DNA of 34,735 bases from an uncultured Puniceicoccaceae bacterium (GTDB lineage: Bacteria > Verrucomicrobiota > Verrucomicrobiia > Opitutales > Coraliomargaritaceae), in NCBI GenBank assembly GCA_905479975.1, contig CAJQOS010000045.1:1-34735 (forward strand). The letters are read 5' to 3'. The position numbers and the translations under genes are program-made. Within the stretch, counting starts at the first letter, position 1, and each line of letters starts with the position of its first letter. This document shows positions 1-13,471 of this stretch, piece by piece. The notes under the pieces were generated by a model. It was not told the DNA's origin, ran no database searches, and saw only the letters and a list, made by a program, of their open reading frames with translations.

Positions 1-96
1 CAATTATATTTTATGGTCCAATCGAAACGATTTGGTGATAACAAGAGTTGGGACAATGCTTACGTCTTCGGCCAAACGATCGGATTTAAATTTTAG
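1..96 (+). CDS. C-terminal end of an outer-membrane beta-barrel-like protein (partial)
   Basis: Frame 1 is open from the first base to a TAG at 94-96, giving 31 residues that end in ...YVFGQTIGFKF. Alternating polar/hydrophobic residues and a terminal phenylalanine are the usual signature of the last strand of an outer-membrane beta-barrel, recognised by the BAM machinery. The gene runs in from outside the window, so the family cannot be named. A strong hairpin terminator follows 60 bases later, which supports a real gene end here. It could instead be a chance open frame, since only 31 codons are visible. Confidence 0.55.
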   Translation, partial: QLYFMVQSKRFGDNKSWDNAYVFGQTIGFKF

Positions 97-155
97 ACGA
101 TCAAATCGGCGCAGCTGATGAGTGATCAGTAAATATACAGCTTAGAATTTTCCTC

Positions 156-197
156 AAAATACCTCATTCGTTTTTTCGGATGAGGTATTTTTGTCTG
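156..197 (+). terminator. Rho-independent terminator after the partial first gene
   Basis: AAAATACCTCAT (156-167) pairs perfectly with ATGAGGTATTTT (180-191). The stem extends by three more pairs (one T-G) and closes on a loop of six T. The right arm runs into a T-rich stretch. Because the left arm begins with A residues, it could also act on the minus strand. Confidence 0.85.
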
Positions 198-474
198 AAT
201 TTACGTAAAGGGTTAATTATTAGTAGGTTAATTGCTTTTTGCTAGTGGTTTCCGAGGTGTCACGAAGTATGCGAAATCATACTTTTACGAAACAGCTCTG
301 AATCCTAGTGTTTATCTGGGTTTGCGGGCGATAATGTCGTCAATAAAGCGTGTTTTTAGGCGCTAATAATTTGATATCTGTCCCCTACTCCACTCATGTT
401 GCTGAATATTCGCGTCTCAAGGGCTTTAGATGTGCACTTGACGCCGCGCTAGATGTGACGAACTTAGCGGGATT
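198..474 (+). promoter_or_regulatory. Upstream region of mnmE, with a small inverted repeat
   Basis: No gene is supported in this stretch. It holds one clear inverted repeat, AAGTATG (265-271) / CATACTT (278-284), with a six-base CGAAAT loop. Being about 190 bases before mnmE, it could be an operator or a weak attenuator. I could not assign convincing -35/-10 boxes, and no RNA gene was recognised. Confidence 0.3.
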
Positions 475-3719
<3,245 letters not shown>

Positions 3720-3929
3720 TAGTGCGTGGTTTTGATGTTCTTGTGTCATTTAGGTGACAGTTGTGTCTCGCTGCTGTTAAATCTGTTTACTTCAGGGGTG
3801 TGACATGATTAAGCATTGACGAATAGGGGCTTATGACCGTTTTAGCGAAGTATCAGCTGTTGAAAGAAGTGATGATTCTTCTGGATAAATGACACGTTAT
3901 GTTACAACATTCGCAAATCTTTCTTTCGT
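3720..3929 (+). promoter_or_regulatory. mnmG / response regulator spacer with a TGTCA-N6-TGACA palindrome
   Basis: The 210-base spacer contains TGTCA (3744-3748), six bases, then TGACA (3755-3759), an inverted repeat about 170 bases before the response regulator. TGTCA is the half-site of Pho boxes, although those are direct repeats, so this is only a candidate operator for autoregulation or another factor. No terminator was recognised after mnmG. Confidence 0.3.
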
Positions 3930-4631
3930 ATGAATACTGTTAAAGCCCATCGCATTTTAGTCGTTGATGACGAGCCAGATGTCACCGAACTGTTGAAGTA
4001 TCGGCTAGAGCAAGAGGGGTATCGTTGTGGGGTGCTGAATGATCCGCTGTTGTTTGTTAGCTACGCTCGGGACTTTGAGCCGGATCTGATGATTTTTGAC
4101 ATCATGATGCCTGAATTGAGTGGATTGCAGCTTTGTAGAATTGCACGCGCGGATCCATTGATGAAGGACGTGCCGATTATTTTTCTGACGGCAAGAGGAG
4201 AGGTTGAGGATCGCGTCCAGGGATTGGAGTCAGGAGCAGACGATTACGTATCTAAGCCGTTCAGTGTGAAGGAGTTGGCGCTTAGGGTGGGGCGCATTCT
4301 TGAGCGGAATACTCGGTCGGTAAATGTTGAAACGCCGCGGCGTATTGAGATCGGCGGTGTGGTGATTGATGAGGATTTGCACAGCGTATCGGTGGATGGA
4401 GCTGAGGTCGTTTTGACTGCCACTGAATTTCGCTTATTGAAACTGTTGATGGAGCGAAAGGGGCGTGTGCAGTCTCGTGAGCATTTATTAGTCAATGTCT
4501 GGAATTATGATACCGACATTGAGACACGCACTGTGGATACGCACGTGCGCCGCGTTCGAGAAAAATTAGAGCCGTATGCGCATTTGATTGAGACTGTTCG
4601 CGGCGTTGGCTACCGTGCTGTCGATATCTAA
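3930..4631 (+). CDS. OmpR/PhoB-family response regulator
   Basis: A DNA-binding response regulator of 233 residues. The receiver domain (about 8-125) has the acidic pair DDE (13-15), phospho-acceptor Asp57 in IFDIMMP, the LTA threonine near 87 and Lys109 in SKPF. The C-terminal winged helix (about 140-232) ends with the family's RTVDTHVRRVREKL and TVRGVGYR segments. It overlaps the downstream kinase gene by one base (TAATG), so the two make a cognate pair. Resemblance is to PhoB, but no phosphate genes are nearby, so the signal is not known. Confidence 0.92.
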   Translation: MNTVKAHRILVVDDEPDVTELLKYRLEQEGYRCGVLNDPLLFVSYARDFEPDLMIFDIMMPELSGLQLCRIARADPLMKDVPIIFLTARGEVEDRVQGLESGADDYVSKPFSVKELALRVGRILERNTRSVNVETPRRIEIGGVVIDEDLHSVSVDGAEVVLTATEFRLLKLLMERKGRVQSREHLLVNVWNYDTDIETRTVDTHVRRVREKLEPYAHLIETVRGVGYRAVDI

Positions 4632-5926
4632 TGGTTATTGTTCTAATTTTATTACTTTGTGCGGCGTTGTTTGCACTTTTGACGACGGTGCTTCGAACGC
4701 GACGTGTTGCGGGCGAGTTGAAAGACGCGGTGCGTTTGAATCGCTGTTTGTTGGTCAATGAGCCTTCCTCAACGCTGAAGCGATTGGGCTTTGATGGCTT
4801 GATCGATGAAACCAATGAGCTGATCGATCGTTATAGTAAGTTTACCGATGTCGAGTCAGGGCATCTGAATCAGTTGGATGCGATGTTGGGCTCTATCCAG
4901 GAAGCGGTGATTATTTTTAACGATGAGCGAGCGATCGAATTTGTGAATGATTCGGCACAGCTCTTGTTTCAGCGTGGGCGTATGCTCAAGGGGGCGCGTC
5001 TAGAGGTGGCACTGCGCTCACCTAGTCTGCTAGAGTTTTTGGATGCGTATCGAGCGGATCGTAATTTAAAGATGGAGCAGGTGAGTGTGGAGCGACAGGG
5101 TGATTTGTTATGGTTTGAGGCTTCATGTGCTGAGGTGCGTGGTGTGGCGTCTGAGGGGGCTGAGTCGACTCTGTTGGTGCTGCATGATATTACTAGGTTG
5201 AAGGGCCTAGAGGAGGTTCGCCGTGATTTTGTGGCAAATGTATCACACGAGCTACGCACACCTTTGACGATTATCAAAGGCTTTGCGGAGACGTTGGTAG
5301 AGGATAATGCGACGCTTCCAGTCGAGACGCGTGCACGGTTCTTGGATAAAATTGTGAATAATGCGCAGCGTTTGCATGTGTTGGTGGAGGACTTGCTGGT
5401 GCTGTCGCGCTTGGAGTCTAAGCCAGAGTCGGTGGAGCGATCTGTGCAGTCGTTGCAGGTGTTGCTTGAGGAAATTTCCGACAACTATCGCTCGCGCCTC
5501 GATGTAGATGCGCAAGTAATGGAGTTAGATTTCGACGAGCGGGTGGGGGAGTTGGCCTTCGAGCGCTTTCGTATACAGCAGGTGTTTGATAATTTGATCG
5601 AAAACGCGTTTCGCTATGCGCCGGAATTTACCCGATTGGTTTTACGGGTTCGGTATGATGCAACGGATAATATGGTTCTATGTTCAGTAGTGGATGATGG
5701 GCCTGGCATTCCGGAGAAAGATGCGCCGCATATTTTTGAGCGCTTTTATCGCGTGGATAAGGGGCGGTCACGTGAAAGTGGAGGGACTGGCTTGGGGCTG
5801 AGTATCATGAAGCATATTGTGCAGCAGCACGGTGGTAGTGTGTCTGTGGAAAGCGCAGTCGGGCAGGGGACTTCGATTCATTTCAGCCTTCCGTATGTGC
5901 AAACACTGCCGCCGGGCTTTAGTTGA
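4631..5926 (+). CDS. PhoR-like sensor histidine kinase with one membrane segment
   Basis: A 431-residue kinase, the likely partner of the preceding response regulator. One N-terminal membrane helix (about 2-21) is followed at once by cytoplasmic sequence; there is no second helix and no periplasmic loop. A PAS-like region (about 78-190) precedes the dimerisation helix with phospho-acceptor His206 (VANVSHELRTPLT). The ATPase domain shows the N box (DNLIENAFRYAP), DDGPGIP, the F box and GGTGLGLSI. The layout resembles PhoR, which senses through a partner rather than a periplasmic domain. The signal is presumably read by the PAS region or an associated membrane protein. Confidence 0.92.
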   Translation: MVIVLILLLCAALFALLTTVLRTRRVAGELKDAVRLNRCLLVNEPSSTLKRLGFDGLIDETNELIDRYSKFTDVESGHLNQLDAMLGSIQEAVIIFNDERAIEFVNDSAQLLFQRGRMLKGARLEVALRSPSLLEFLDAYRADRNLKMEQVSVERQGDLLWFEASCAEVRGVASEGAESTLLVLHDITRLKGLEEVRRDFVANVSHELRTPLTIIKGFAETLVEDNATLPVETRARFLDKIVNNAQRLHVLVEDLLVLSRLESKPESVERSVQSLQVLLEEISDNYRSRLDVDAQVMELDFDERVGELAFERFRIQQVFDNLIENAFRYAPEFTRLVLRVRYDATDNMVLCSVVDDGPGIPEKDAPHIFERFYRVDKGRSRESGGTGLGLSIMKHIVQQHGGSVSVESAVGQGTSIHFSLPYVQTLPPGFS

Positions 5927-6049
5927 GCACTTGTGATTGTTTGTGGCGTGCGAGTCGTTGCGCAGCTTCGACGCCGCTGAGTGGGAATGCCAGTTGTGGC
6001 GCGCAACTGCCTTGACGTTGTGAAGCTCGGCAGTGCATAAAGTGGGATT

Positions 6050-6646
6050 ATGGAAATTTCACCAGCACACGCCCGCGAACTTGAAAGACAGAAGCAACGT
6101 AAAGCCGACCTGAAGGTTGAGTGCGACGCTGCGTTTGAGGGGGTCGATAGTATCCTATTCGAAGCGGGCTGTGGGCATGGGCATTGGCTCACCAGTTATG
6201 CTGAGGAGAATTTGGAGCAAATGTGCGTCGGGATCGACCTGATCTCGTGGCGTGTCCGTAAGGGCTTGGAGAAGCGCGATAAGCGTGGGCTTAAGAATAT
6301 GCATTTCTTTAAGGCGGAGCTAGGGGAGTTCCTCGAAGTGCTGCCAGAGCGTATCCGTTTTGATATGACGGTGCTTTTATTTCCGGATCCTTGGCCAAAG
6401 GCGAAGCATCACCGTCGCCGTATGGTGCAGGCCGCGTTTCTAGATGAAGTCGCACGTCGCACGGATGCTGGTGGTCGCTTTTGTTTCCGCTCAGATGATC
6501 TGCCTTACTATGAGTGGACGGTGGAGCATTTAGAGGCGCACCCTGACTGGGAAATTGATTCCGCTGCTGAATGGCCTCACGAAATGGAGACGTATTTCCA
6601 GGAGCTGATGGATGGCTATTACTCGGTCGTTGCGCGACGAGTATAG
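6050..6646 (+). CDS. trmB: tRNA (guanine-N7-)-methyltransferase TrmB
   Basis: TrmB methylates guanosine 46 in the variable loop of tRNAs with S-adenosylmethionine. The 198-residue protein has the SAM-binding EAGCGHG motif (38-44), an acidic GIDL second strand (61-64) and the family signature [16 protein letters not shown] (109-124), which forms the catalytic and tRNA-binding site. The ATG at 6050 gives a typical short N-terminal helix. The 123-base gap from the kinase gene and unrelated function suggest its own promoter, which I could not place. Its stop lies four bases from the stop of a convergent small gene. Confidence 0.95.
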   Translation: MEISPAHARELERQKQRKADLKVECDAAFEGVDSILFEAGCGHGHWLTSYAEENLEQMCVGIDLISWRVRKGLEKRDKRGLKNMHFFKAELGEFLEVLPERIRFDMTVLLFPDPWPKAKHHRRRMVQAAFLDEVARRTDAGGRFCFRSDDLPYYEWTVEHLEAHPDWEIDSAAEWPHEMETYFQELMDGYYSVVARRV

Positions 6647-6650
6647 TCTA

Positions 6651-6881
6651 TTAGATGATGTCCAGCCAGACGATCAGTATGAGTTGGCAGATCGTCGCGA
6701 CGCCAAGCAGCGTGTAGGCAAATACCATAAAGATGTCGGTTGCGAATCGCCGTTCGCGACCGGATTTAACGCGTGGCGTTGGTGCGTTGCCTGCAGGTCG
6801 TTGTCCGCTGACGATCTCAGAGGCACCTTTGCGTGTGCGAAGCTGGGAAATGCGATCTGTTAAATTAGTCGGGCTACTCAT
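6651..6881 (-). CDS. Small single-membrane-segment protein, unknown
   Basis: A 76-residue reading frame runs opposite to its neighbours, between trmB and the ATP synthase operon. The first 45 residues are polar and basic (RISQLRTRKGASEI, then RVKSGRERRFATD). The last 27 (IFMVFAYTLLGVATICQLILIVWLDII) form one strong membrane helix ending at the C terminus, so it may be tail-anchored. Without it there would be an unexplained 350-base gap, and the basic-then-hydrophobic pattern is protein-like. No Shine-Dalgarno is visible. It starts 113 bases from atpB and diverges from it. It is not recognisably AtpI or AtpZ, which have two or more helices. Confidence 0.6.
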   Translation of the reverse strand: MSSPTNLTDRISQLRTRKGASEIVSGQRPAGNAPTPRVKSGRERRFATDIFMVFAYTLLGVATICQLILIVWLDII

Positions 6882-6994
6882 TGTTAGTGATGTTTGTTTT
6901 AAACAATTGGGGGATCTTTACAAGGGTGCAAGTTTAGATCACCTTCTATTAATCGGCTAGAGGTATAAGTGTCTTTAATGGTGTGGGTTAAAAG

Positions 6995-7933
6995 ATGATT
7001 CAAGTGTTGACGCGCGAATACCGCATCGACATCAAGTTCGCCTTTCTGCTGGTTTCACACCACAAAAACTACTCAATTTTTAAGTTCTTCGTGAACAAAC
7101 TACTACCAACCTTTCTCGTCCTTTCTGGAACAGTCTCATCGCTGCAAGCTGCGGGTGATGGCGTGAGCCCGTCGCCCTATAACTTGACGGAGATTTTTGG
7201 TCTGCCAGTGACCAATACGATCCTGACCACTTGGGTGATTTCAATACTTTTCATTTTGTTGATCCGGTTTTCTGTCGGCACACCAAAGTTGATCCCTGGT
7301 AAGGGGCAGGCAGTTGTTGAGAGCTTGATCGAAGGATTGCGCGGTTTACTTGAGCCGATCGTCGGCAAGAAGGCCTTTCCGATGACATTCCCATTACTGA
7401 TCGGTTTGTTTCTCTTCATCTTGATTCATAACTGGAGTGGTTTGATTCCAGGCGTCGGTGCCTTTGGTTTTTATGATGATCACGGTCATCTGAAATACTG
7501 GATGCGCCCTGCCAATTCGGATTTGAATGCGACCCTAGGTATGGCGCTGGTCTCCATGATCGCATGGTTCGTGATTAGCTTGAAGGTCGCAGGCCCTAAG
7601 TTCTTCATCTGGGAGCTCTTTGGTAATAAGGCAGACAAGAAGGAAACGCCGACTCCAGTATATATATTGCTGATTCCGATTTTCCTAATGGTGGGTGTGA
7701 TCGAAGTGGTTTCCATCGTCTTCCGTCCAGTCTCGCTGTCCTTCCGTCTTTTCGGTAATGTCTTTGGTGGTGAGAATTTGCTGACTAGCATGACTGGAAT
7801 CGCTCCTTACCTTGTGCCAGTCCCTTTTTACTTTTACGAAGTGCTTGTTGGTGTGGTTCAAGCGCTGATTTTCACGCTCCTCGTTGCGATTTACATCGGT
7901 CTGATGACCAACCACGACGAAGAAGCGCACTAA
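6995..7933 (+). CDS. atpB: ATP synthase Fo subunit a (AtpB)
   Basis: Subunit a forms the stator half-channels that carry ions to and from the c-ring. Several membrane helices are present, and the essential arginine is Arg251 in [15 protein letters not shown], followed by the conserved last helices. The longest frame starts at ATG 6995 (312 residues), after a weak AAAAG. A GTG at 7091 would give a 280-residue protein beginning [13 protein letters not shown], which looks like a signal peptide ending near LQAAG; this shorter start is plausible and I cannot decide between them. It is the first gene of the operon B-E-F-H-A-G-D-C. No atpI is seen upstream. Confidence 0.93.
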   Translation: MIQVLTREYRIDIKFAFLLVSHHKNYSIFKFFVNKLLPTFLVLSGTVSSLQAAGDGVSPSPYNLTEIFGLPVTNTILTTWVISILFILLIRFSVGTPKLIPGKGQAVVESLIEGLRGLLEPIVGKKAFPMTFPLLIGLFLFILIHNWSGLIPGVGAFGFYDDHGHLKYWMRPANSDLNATLGMALVSMIAWFVISLKVAGPKFFIWELFGNKADKKETPTPVYILLIPIFLMVGVIEVVSIVFRPVSLSFRLFGNVFGGENLLTSMTGIAPYLVPVPFYFYEVLVGVVQALIFTLLVAIYIGLMTNHDEEAH

Positions 7934-7979
7934 CCCTTTCGGTGTTCGGGACCATGTAGCAAATTCGTGGACGGCACAG

Positions 7980-8013
7980 AAAACACTAAATACAAAACTA
8001 AACGATATATATT
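7980..8013 (+). promoter_or_regulatory. A-rich, almost G-free translation leader of atpE
   Basis: The 34 bases before the atpE start contain only one G and are mostly A, C and T (for example AAATACAAAACTAAACGAT). There is no Shine-Dalgarno. Such a leader should be unstructured and open to ribosomes. In E. coli a comparable upstream enhancer raises atpE translation to meet the high copy number of subunit c; here that role is inferred. Confidence 0.45.
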
Positions 8014-8223
8014 ATGTTCAATCTACTCGCAGAAATTACAGGTAACATTCACGTCGCAGCAGCCGTTCTTGCGGTTCCTCTCGGTATTGGTCTCATCGGC
8101 CTCAAGGCTTGCGAATCTGTAGGCCGTAACCCAGAAGCAGCCACTAAGGTGCTTGTTCAGTCCATTATCGCAATGGCTTTCGCGGAAGCGATCGTCTTCT
8201 TCGCGATCTTCCTAGTTAAATAA
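8014..8223 (+). CDS. atpE: ATP synthase Fo subunit c (AtpE)
   Basis: A 69-residue hairpin of two membrane helices that assembles into the rotor ring. The polar loop is GRNPEA (37-42). The ion-binding carboxylate is Glu58 in MAFAEAIVFF. It is followed by Ala59 and Ile60, and the position of the helix-1 glutamine of sodium-type rings is Ile25, so proton coupling is inferred. Helix 1 is unusual: instead of the regular glycine ladder it reads AAAVLAVPLGIGLIG, with Pro22 and fewer glycines. It is flanked by a G-free leader and a downstream hairpin. Confidence 0.95.
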   Translation: MFNLLAEITGNIHVAAAVLAVPLGIGLIGLKACESVGRNPEAATKVLVQSIIAMAFAEAIVFFAIFLVK

Positions 8224-8240
8224 CTTGGTTTCCTAGTATT

Positions 8241-8266
8241 TGCCGACGGCCCACCGGCCGTCGGCA
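8241..8266 (+). promoter_or_regulatory. Strong stem-loop between atpE and atpF
   Basis: TGCCGACGGCC (8241-8251) pairs perfectly with GGCCGTCGGCA (8256-8266) around a CACC loop, 17 bases after the atpE stop. The downstream sequence is pyrimidine-rich (CTTTCTGATTCTCTC) but lacks a clean T run, so it is more likely a stabiliser of the upstream mRNA or a leaky terminator than a full terminator. Confidence 0.7.
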
Positions 8267-8302
8267 CTTTCTGATTCTCTCTTTTCAAACCTTTTCCTCT
8301 CT

Positions 8303-9016
8303 ATGAAGGCCATTTTCACCATACTGCTACTAGCACTCACACTACCGCTCGGTCTCGTAGCCGCTGAAGATGCTCACGCTGTCTCACCAGACGCTGTTCA
8401 CGCAGTGGCCGATCAGTCGGCACCAATGAACGCGCATGAAATCGTCGAACACGCCGAAGATGTGCTTGTTCACGGTGAAGAAGTTGCAGGGGGCGAAGTG
8501 GGCCAATTTCAAGAGATCGCTAATAAGTTCGGTGTTACATGGCCGACGTTGATCGCGCAGATGGTGAATTTCTGCCTAGTTGCGATCGTCCTCTACAAAT
8601 TTGCCGTTAAGCCAATCGCTGCGACGCTCGACGAGCGCCAACAGAAGATTGCTGACGGCCTTCAGTATGCTGAAGAAATGAAGACACAGCTTGCAGCTGC
8701 TGAGCGCGAGCGCGCTGAGAAGATTAAGGCAGCCGCTGTGGATGCTCAAAAGATCCTGACTGAGTCCCGCGAACAGTCGAAGGAGATGATCGAGCAGAAG
8801 ACACAAGAAGCCGCTGCCCAAGCTGAAGCGATCATTCGTAAAGCAAGTGAAGCGACTGAGCTTGAGCGCCAGAAAATGCTCTCCGACGTGCGCCAAGAAG
8901 TGGCACGCCTCGTTGTTGCGACTTCCGCTAAGGTGCTGTCTCGCGATCTCTCTGATGCTGAGAAGAATACATTCTCCGAGTCTGCTGCCACTGAATTGGC
9001 TAGCACCGCTAACTAA
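8303..9016 (+). CDS. atpF: ATP synthase Fo subunit b (AtpF) with signal-like N terminus
   Basis: Subunit b is the peripheral stalk linking Fo to F1. From the ATG at 8303 the protein is 237 residues and starts with a signal-peptide-like segment ([21 protein letters not shown]). About 50 residues rich in His, Glu and Ala follow (22-75), then the usual membrane helix (about 80-100, [21 protein letters not shown]) and a long charged helical stalk. Typical AtpF is near 160 residues, so this form has an extra exported N-terminal extension. A start at 8240 is possible but would put 21 residues before this signal. There is no Shine-Dalgarno; the leader is CT-rich. Confidence 0.9.
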   Translation: MKAIFTILLLALTLPLGLVAAEDAHAVSPDAVHAVADQSAPMNAHEIVEHAEDVLVHGEEVAGGEVGQFQEIANKFGVTWPTLIAQMVNFCLVAIVLYKFAVKPIAATLDERQQKIADGLQYAEEMKTQLAAAERERAEKIKAAAVDAQKILTESREQSKEMIEQKTQEAAAQAEAIIRKASEATELERQKMLSDVRQEVARLVVATSAKVLSRDLSDAEKNTFSESAATELASTAN

Positions 9017-9037
9017 GTCTCACACTTTTCTATCAAG

Positions 9038-9433
9038 ATGAAACGCGATAAAAAGATCATCCAGTTAGCCAAGAAGCTCGTTGAGCTTTCGAAGGACAAC
9101 GGTGTCGTCACTGAAGCAAGAGTCGGCGAAGTGCTCGCTGGTTTGAAGCAAGCAGCGCATCGCCAACATCTCACGGTTCTCAAGACCTACCTTACTTTTG
9201 TTCGCCGCGAAGTGGCGCTTCAGACAGCCGTCGTTTCGACGCCGGATGCTCTGAGTGCATCTGCTCTCAAAGCGATCGAAGCAAAATATACACAAATGTA
9301 TGGCCGCACGATCACTGCGACTATTCAACAAGATACTTCCCTGATTGCTGGTGTGCGTGTGCGCGTCGGCGACGATGTGTATGATGCGTCCGTTGCTGGT
9401 CGTCTTCAGCGCCTCGCCGAGAATGTCAACTAA
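9038..9433 (+). CDS. atpH: ATP synthase F1 subunit delta (AtpH), short form
   Basis: Delta (OSCP) joins the peripheral stalk to the top of F1. The C-terminal part is canonical: a TAV segment, LSASALKAIEAKY, then DTSLIAGVRVRVGDDVYDASVAGRL near the end. The whole protein is only 131 residues, whereas the family is usually about 175-185. The first helix (KKIIQLAKKLVELSKDNG) resembles the usual RYAKALFELA helix, and the last N-domain helix (LTVLKTYLTFVRREV) is also recognisable, so the missing part is the middle of the N-terminal helical domain. There is no upstream in-frame extension. It sits in the normal place between atpF and atpA. Confidence 0.88.
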   Translation: MKRDKKIIQLAKKLVELSKDNGVVTEARVGEVLAGLKQAAHRQHLTVLKTYLTFVRREVALQTAVVSTPDALSASALKAIEAKYTQMYGRTITATIQQDTSLIAGVRVRVGDDVYDASVAGRLQRLAENVN

Positions 9434-9482
9434 CCGACATTCGCACTTTCTAACCTTACTACTTTCTCACCATTAGTTTCTC

Positions 9483-11027
9483 ATGAGCTCAATAGTTGAA
9501 CAAATCGAAAAAGAAATCGCCAGTTTCCAAGCAGGTGCTGTCAAATCCAATACCGGCAAAATCGTAGCCATCGCCGATGGTGTCGCAAAGCTCGAGGGCT
9601 TGTCCGGTCTGATGTATAACGAAATGATCGATTTCGGTCAGGGCGTTTTCGGAATCGCCTTGAATCTTGAAGAAGATGAAGTCGGTTGCGTTATCTTGGG
9701 AGACTACTCCAAGCTGAAGGAAGGCGACGAAGCCACCACAACTGGTAAGCTACTTTCCGTTCCTGTTGGCAAGGGCCTTCTAGGTCGTGTGGTGGACGCA
9801 ATTGGTAATCCAATCGATGGCAAGGGCCCAGTTGATGCGACAGAGGTTTACCCTGTTGACCAGCAAGCGCCAGGCATCATCCCACGTAAGTCGGTTGATC
9901 AGCCAATGCAGACTGGTATCATGTCAATTGACTCGATGATCCCCATTGGCCGTGGCCAACGTGAGCTCATCATTGGTGACCGTTCGACTGGTAAGACAAC
10001 CATCGCGATTGATACCATCATCAATCAAGCGAAGATCAACAACCAGCACCGCAACGAAGACGGCTCTTTCGAAGAAGGCTTCCGTCCGGTTTACTCCATC
10101 TACGTTGCGATCGGTCAGAAGAATTCCAACATCGCCCGCACAATCAACGTGCTCGAGAAATCAGGCGCGATGGAATACACTATTATCGTTTCTGCTTCTG
10201 CCGGCGACAATCCAGCCAATCAATACATCGCGCCGTTCTCTGGTGCGTCGATGGGTGAATATTTCATGAACAATGGCATGGATGCGCTCATCGTATATGA
10301 TGACCTTTCCAAGCAAGCGGTTGCTTACCGTCAGATTTCCTTGATCCTGAAACGTCCTTCTGGGCGTGAAGCGTATCCCGGTGATGTCTTCTACCTCCAC
10401 TCCCGTTTGCTCGAGCGTTCAGCACGTGTGAATGAGGACAATGGTAATGGTTCGCTTACAGCGCTTCCGATCATTGAAACTCAAGCAGGTGACGTGTCCG
10501 CTTATATTCCTACCAACGTGATTTCGATTACTGATGGTCAGGTCTTCCTCGAAACTGACTTGTTCAATCAAGGTATCCGCCCAGCGGTATCGGTTGGTCT
10601 CTCCGTTTCTCGTGTGGGTTCTGCAGCGCAGATCAAAGCGATTAAGAAGGTTGCTGGTAAGGTGAAGCTTCAACTCGCTCAGTTCCGTGAGTTGGCAGCG
10701 TTCGCTCAGTTCGGTTCCGACCTCGACGCGAAGACCAAGTCTCAGCTTGAGCGTGGTGCACGTGTGGTTGAACTCTTCAAGCAGACTGCATTCAACCCGA
10801 TCCCTATTGAAGTTCAGTCTTCATTGATCTGGTCCGTGCAAAATGGTTTCTTCGATTCCATCCCAGTCGCTAAGATTGTGGAAGCCACTACCAGCCTGCG
10901 TGAGTTCTTTGAAACACGTGGTGCGAAGGTGATGACTACAATCCGTCAGGAAAAGGCAATCAGCGAAGCATCGGAAGCAGGCATCAAGTCTTCTGTTGAA
11001 GAGTGGAAAGCCGGATTCTCCGCTTAG
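9483..11027 (+). CDS. atpA: ATP synthase F1 subunit alpha (AtpA)
   Basis: Alpha forms the F1 hexamer with beta and holds non-catalytic nucleotide sites. The 514-residue protein has P-loop GDRSTGKT (165-172), with Ser in place of the common Gln, the [17 protein letters not shown] segment, and [13 protein letters not shown], which carries the arginine reaching the catalytic site. The C-terminal helical domain is complete. The start at 9483 follows a CT-rich leader with no Shine-Dalgarno. Confidence 0.97.
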   Translation: MSSIVEQIEKEIASFQAGAVKSNTGKIVAIADGVAKLEGLSGLMYNEMIDFGQGVFGIALNLEEDEVGCVILGDYSKLKEGDEATTTGKLLSVPVGKGLLGRVVDAIGNPIDGKGPVDATEVYPVDQQAPGIIPRKSVDQPMQTGIMSIDSMIPIGRGQRELIIGDRSTGKTTIAIDTIINQAKINNQHRNEDGSFEEGFRPVYSIYVAIGQKNSNIARTINVLEKSGAMEYTIIVSASAGDNPANQYIAPFSGASMGEYFMNNGMDALIVYDDLSKQAVAYRQISLILKRPSGREAYPGDVFYLHSRLLERSARVNEDNGNGSLTALPIIETQAGDVSAYIPTNVISITDGQVFLETDLFNQGIRPAVSVGLSVSRVGSAAQIKAIKKVAGKVKLQLAQFRELAAFAQFGSDLDAKTKSQLERGARVVELFKQTAFNPIPIEVQSSLIWSVQNGFFDSIPVAKIVEATTSLREFFETRGAKVMTTIRQEKAISEASEAGIKSSVEEWKAGFSA

Positions 11028-11030
11028 GAC

Positions 11031-11048
11031 ATTCCTAATTCGTAATTC
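11031..11048 (+). repeat. Intercistronic micro-repeat ATTCCTAATTCGTAATTC (atpA-atpG)
   Basis: This 18-base sequence lies in the 41-base atpA-atpG spacer. Its reverse complement differs at one base from 32871-32888 in the dnaJ-purN spacer. Read in the direction of transcription both spacers carry the same sequence, ATTCCTAATTCKTAATTC. Confidence 0.5.
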
Positions 11049-11068
11049 CTCATTTTTAATTAAATACA

Positions 11069-11965
<897 letters not shown>

Positions 11966-11977
11966 TTCCTTTTTTAA

Positions 11978-13446
<1,469 letters not shown>

Positions 13447-13471
13447 TCCCTAAAATCTAACTTCATTTCAA

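Noticed and set aside
3880-3888. TTATCCAGA on the minus strand, similar to a DnaA box
   Set aside because: Single copy with one mismatch and no cluster or AT-rich unwinding region; an origin cannot be claimed here.
5768-5777. TCACGTGAAA, half of a parS, in the histidine kinase gene
   Set aside because: Only one side fits; about 10 of 16 positions match, so it is probably chance.
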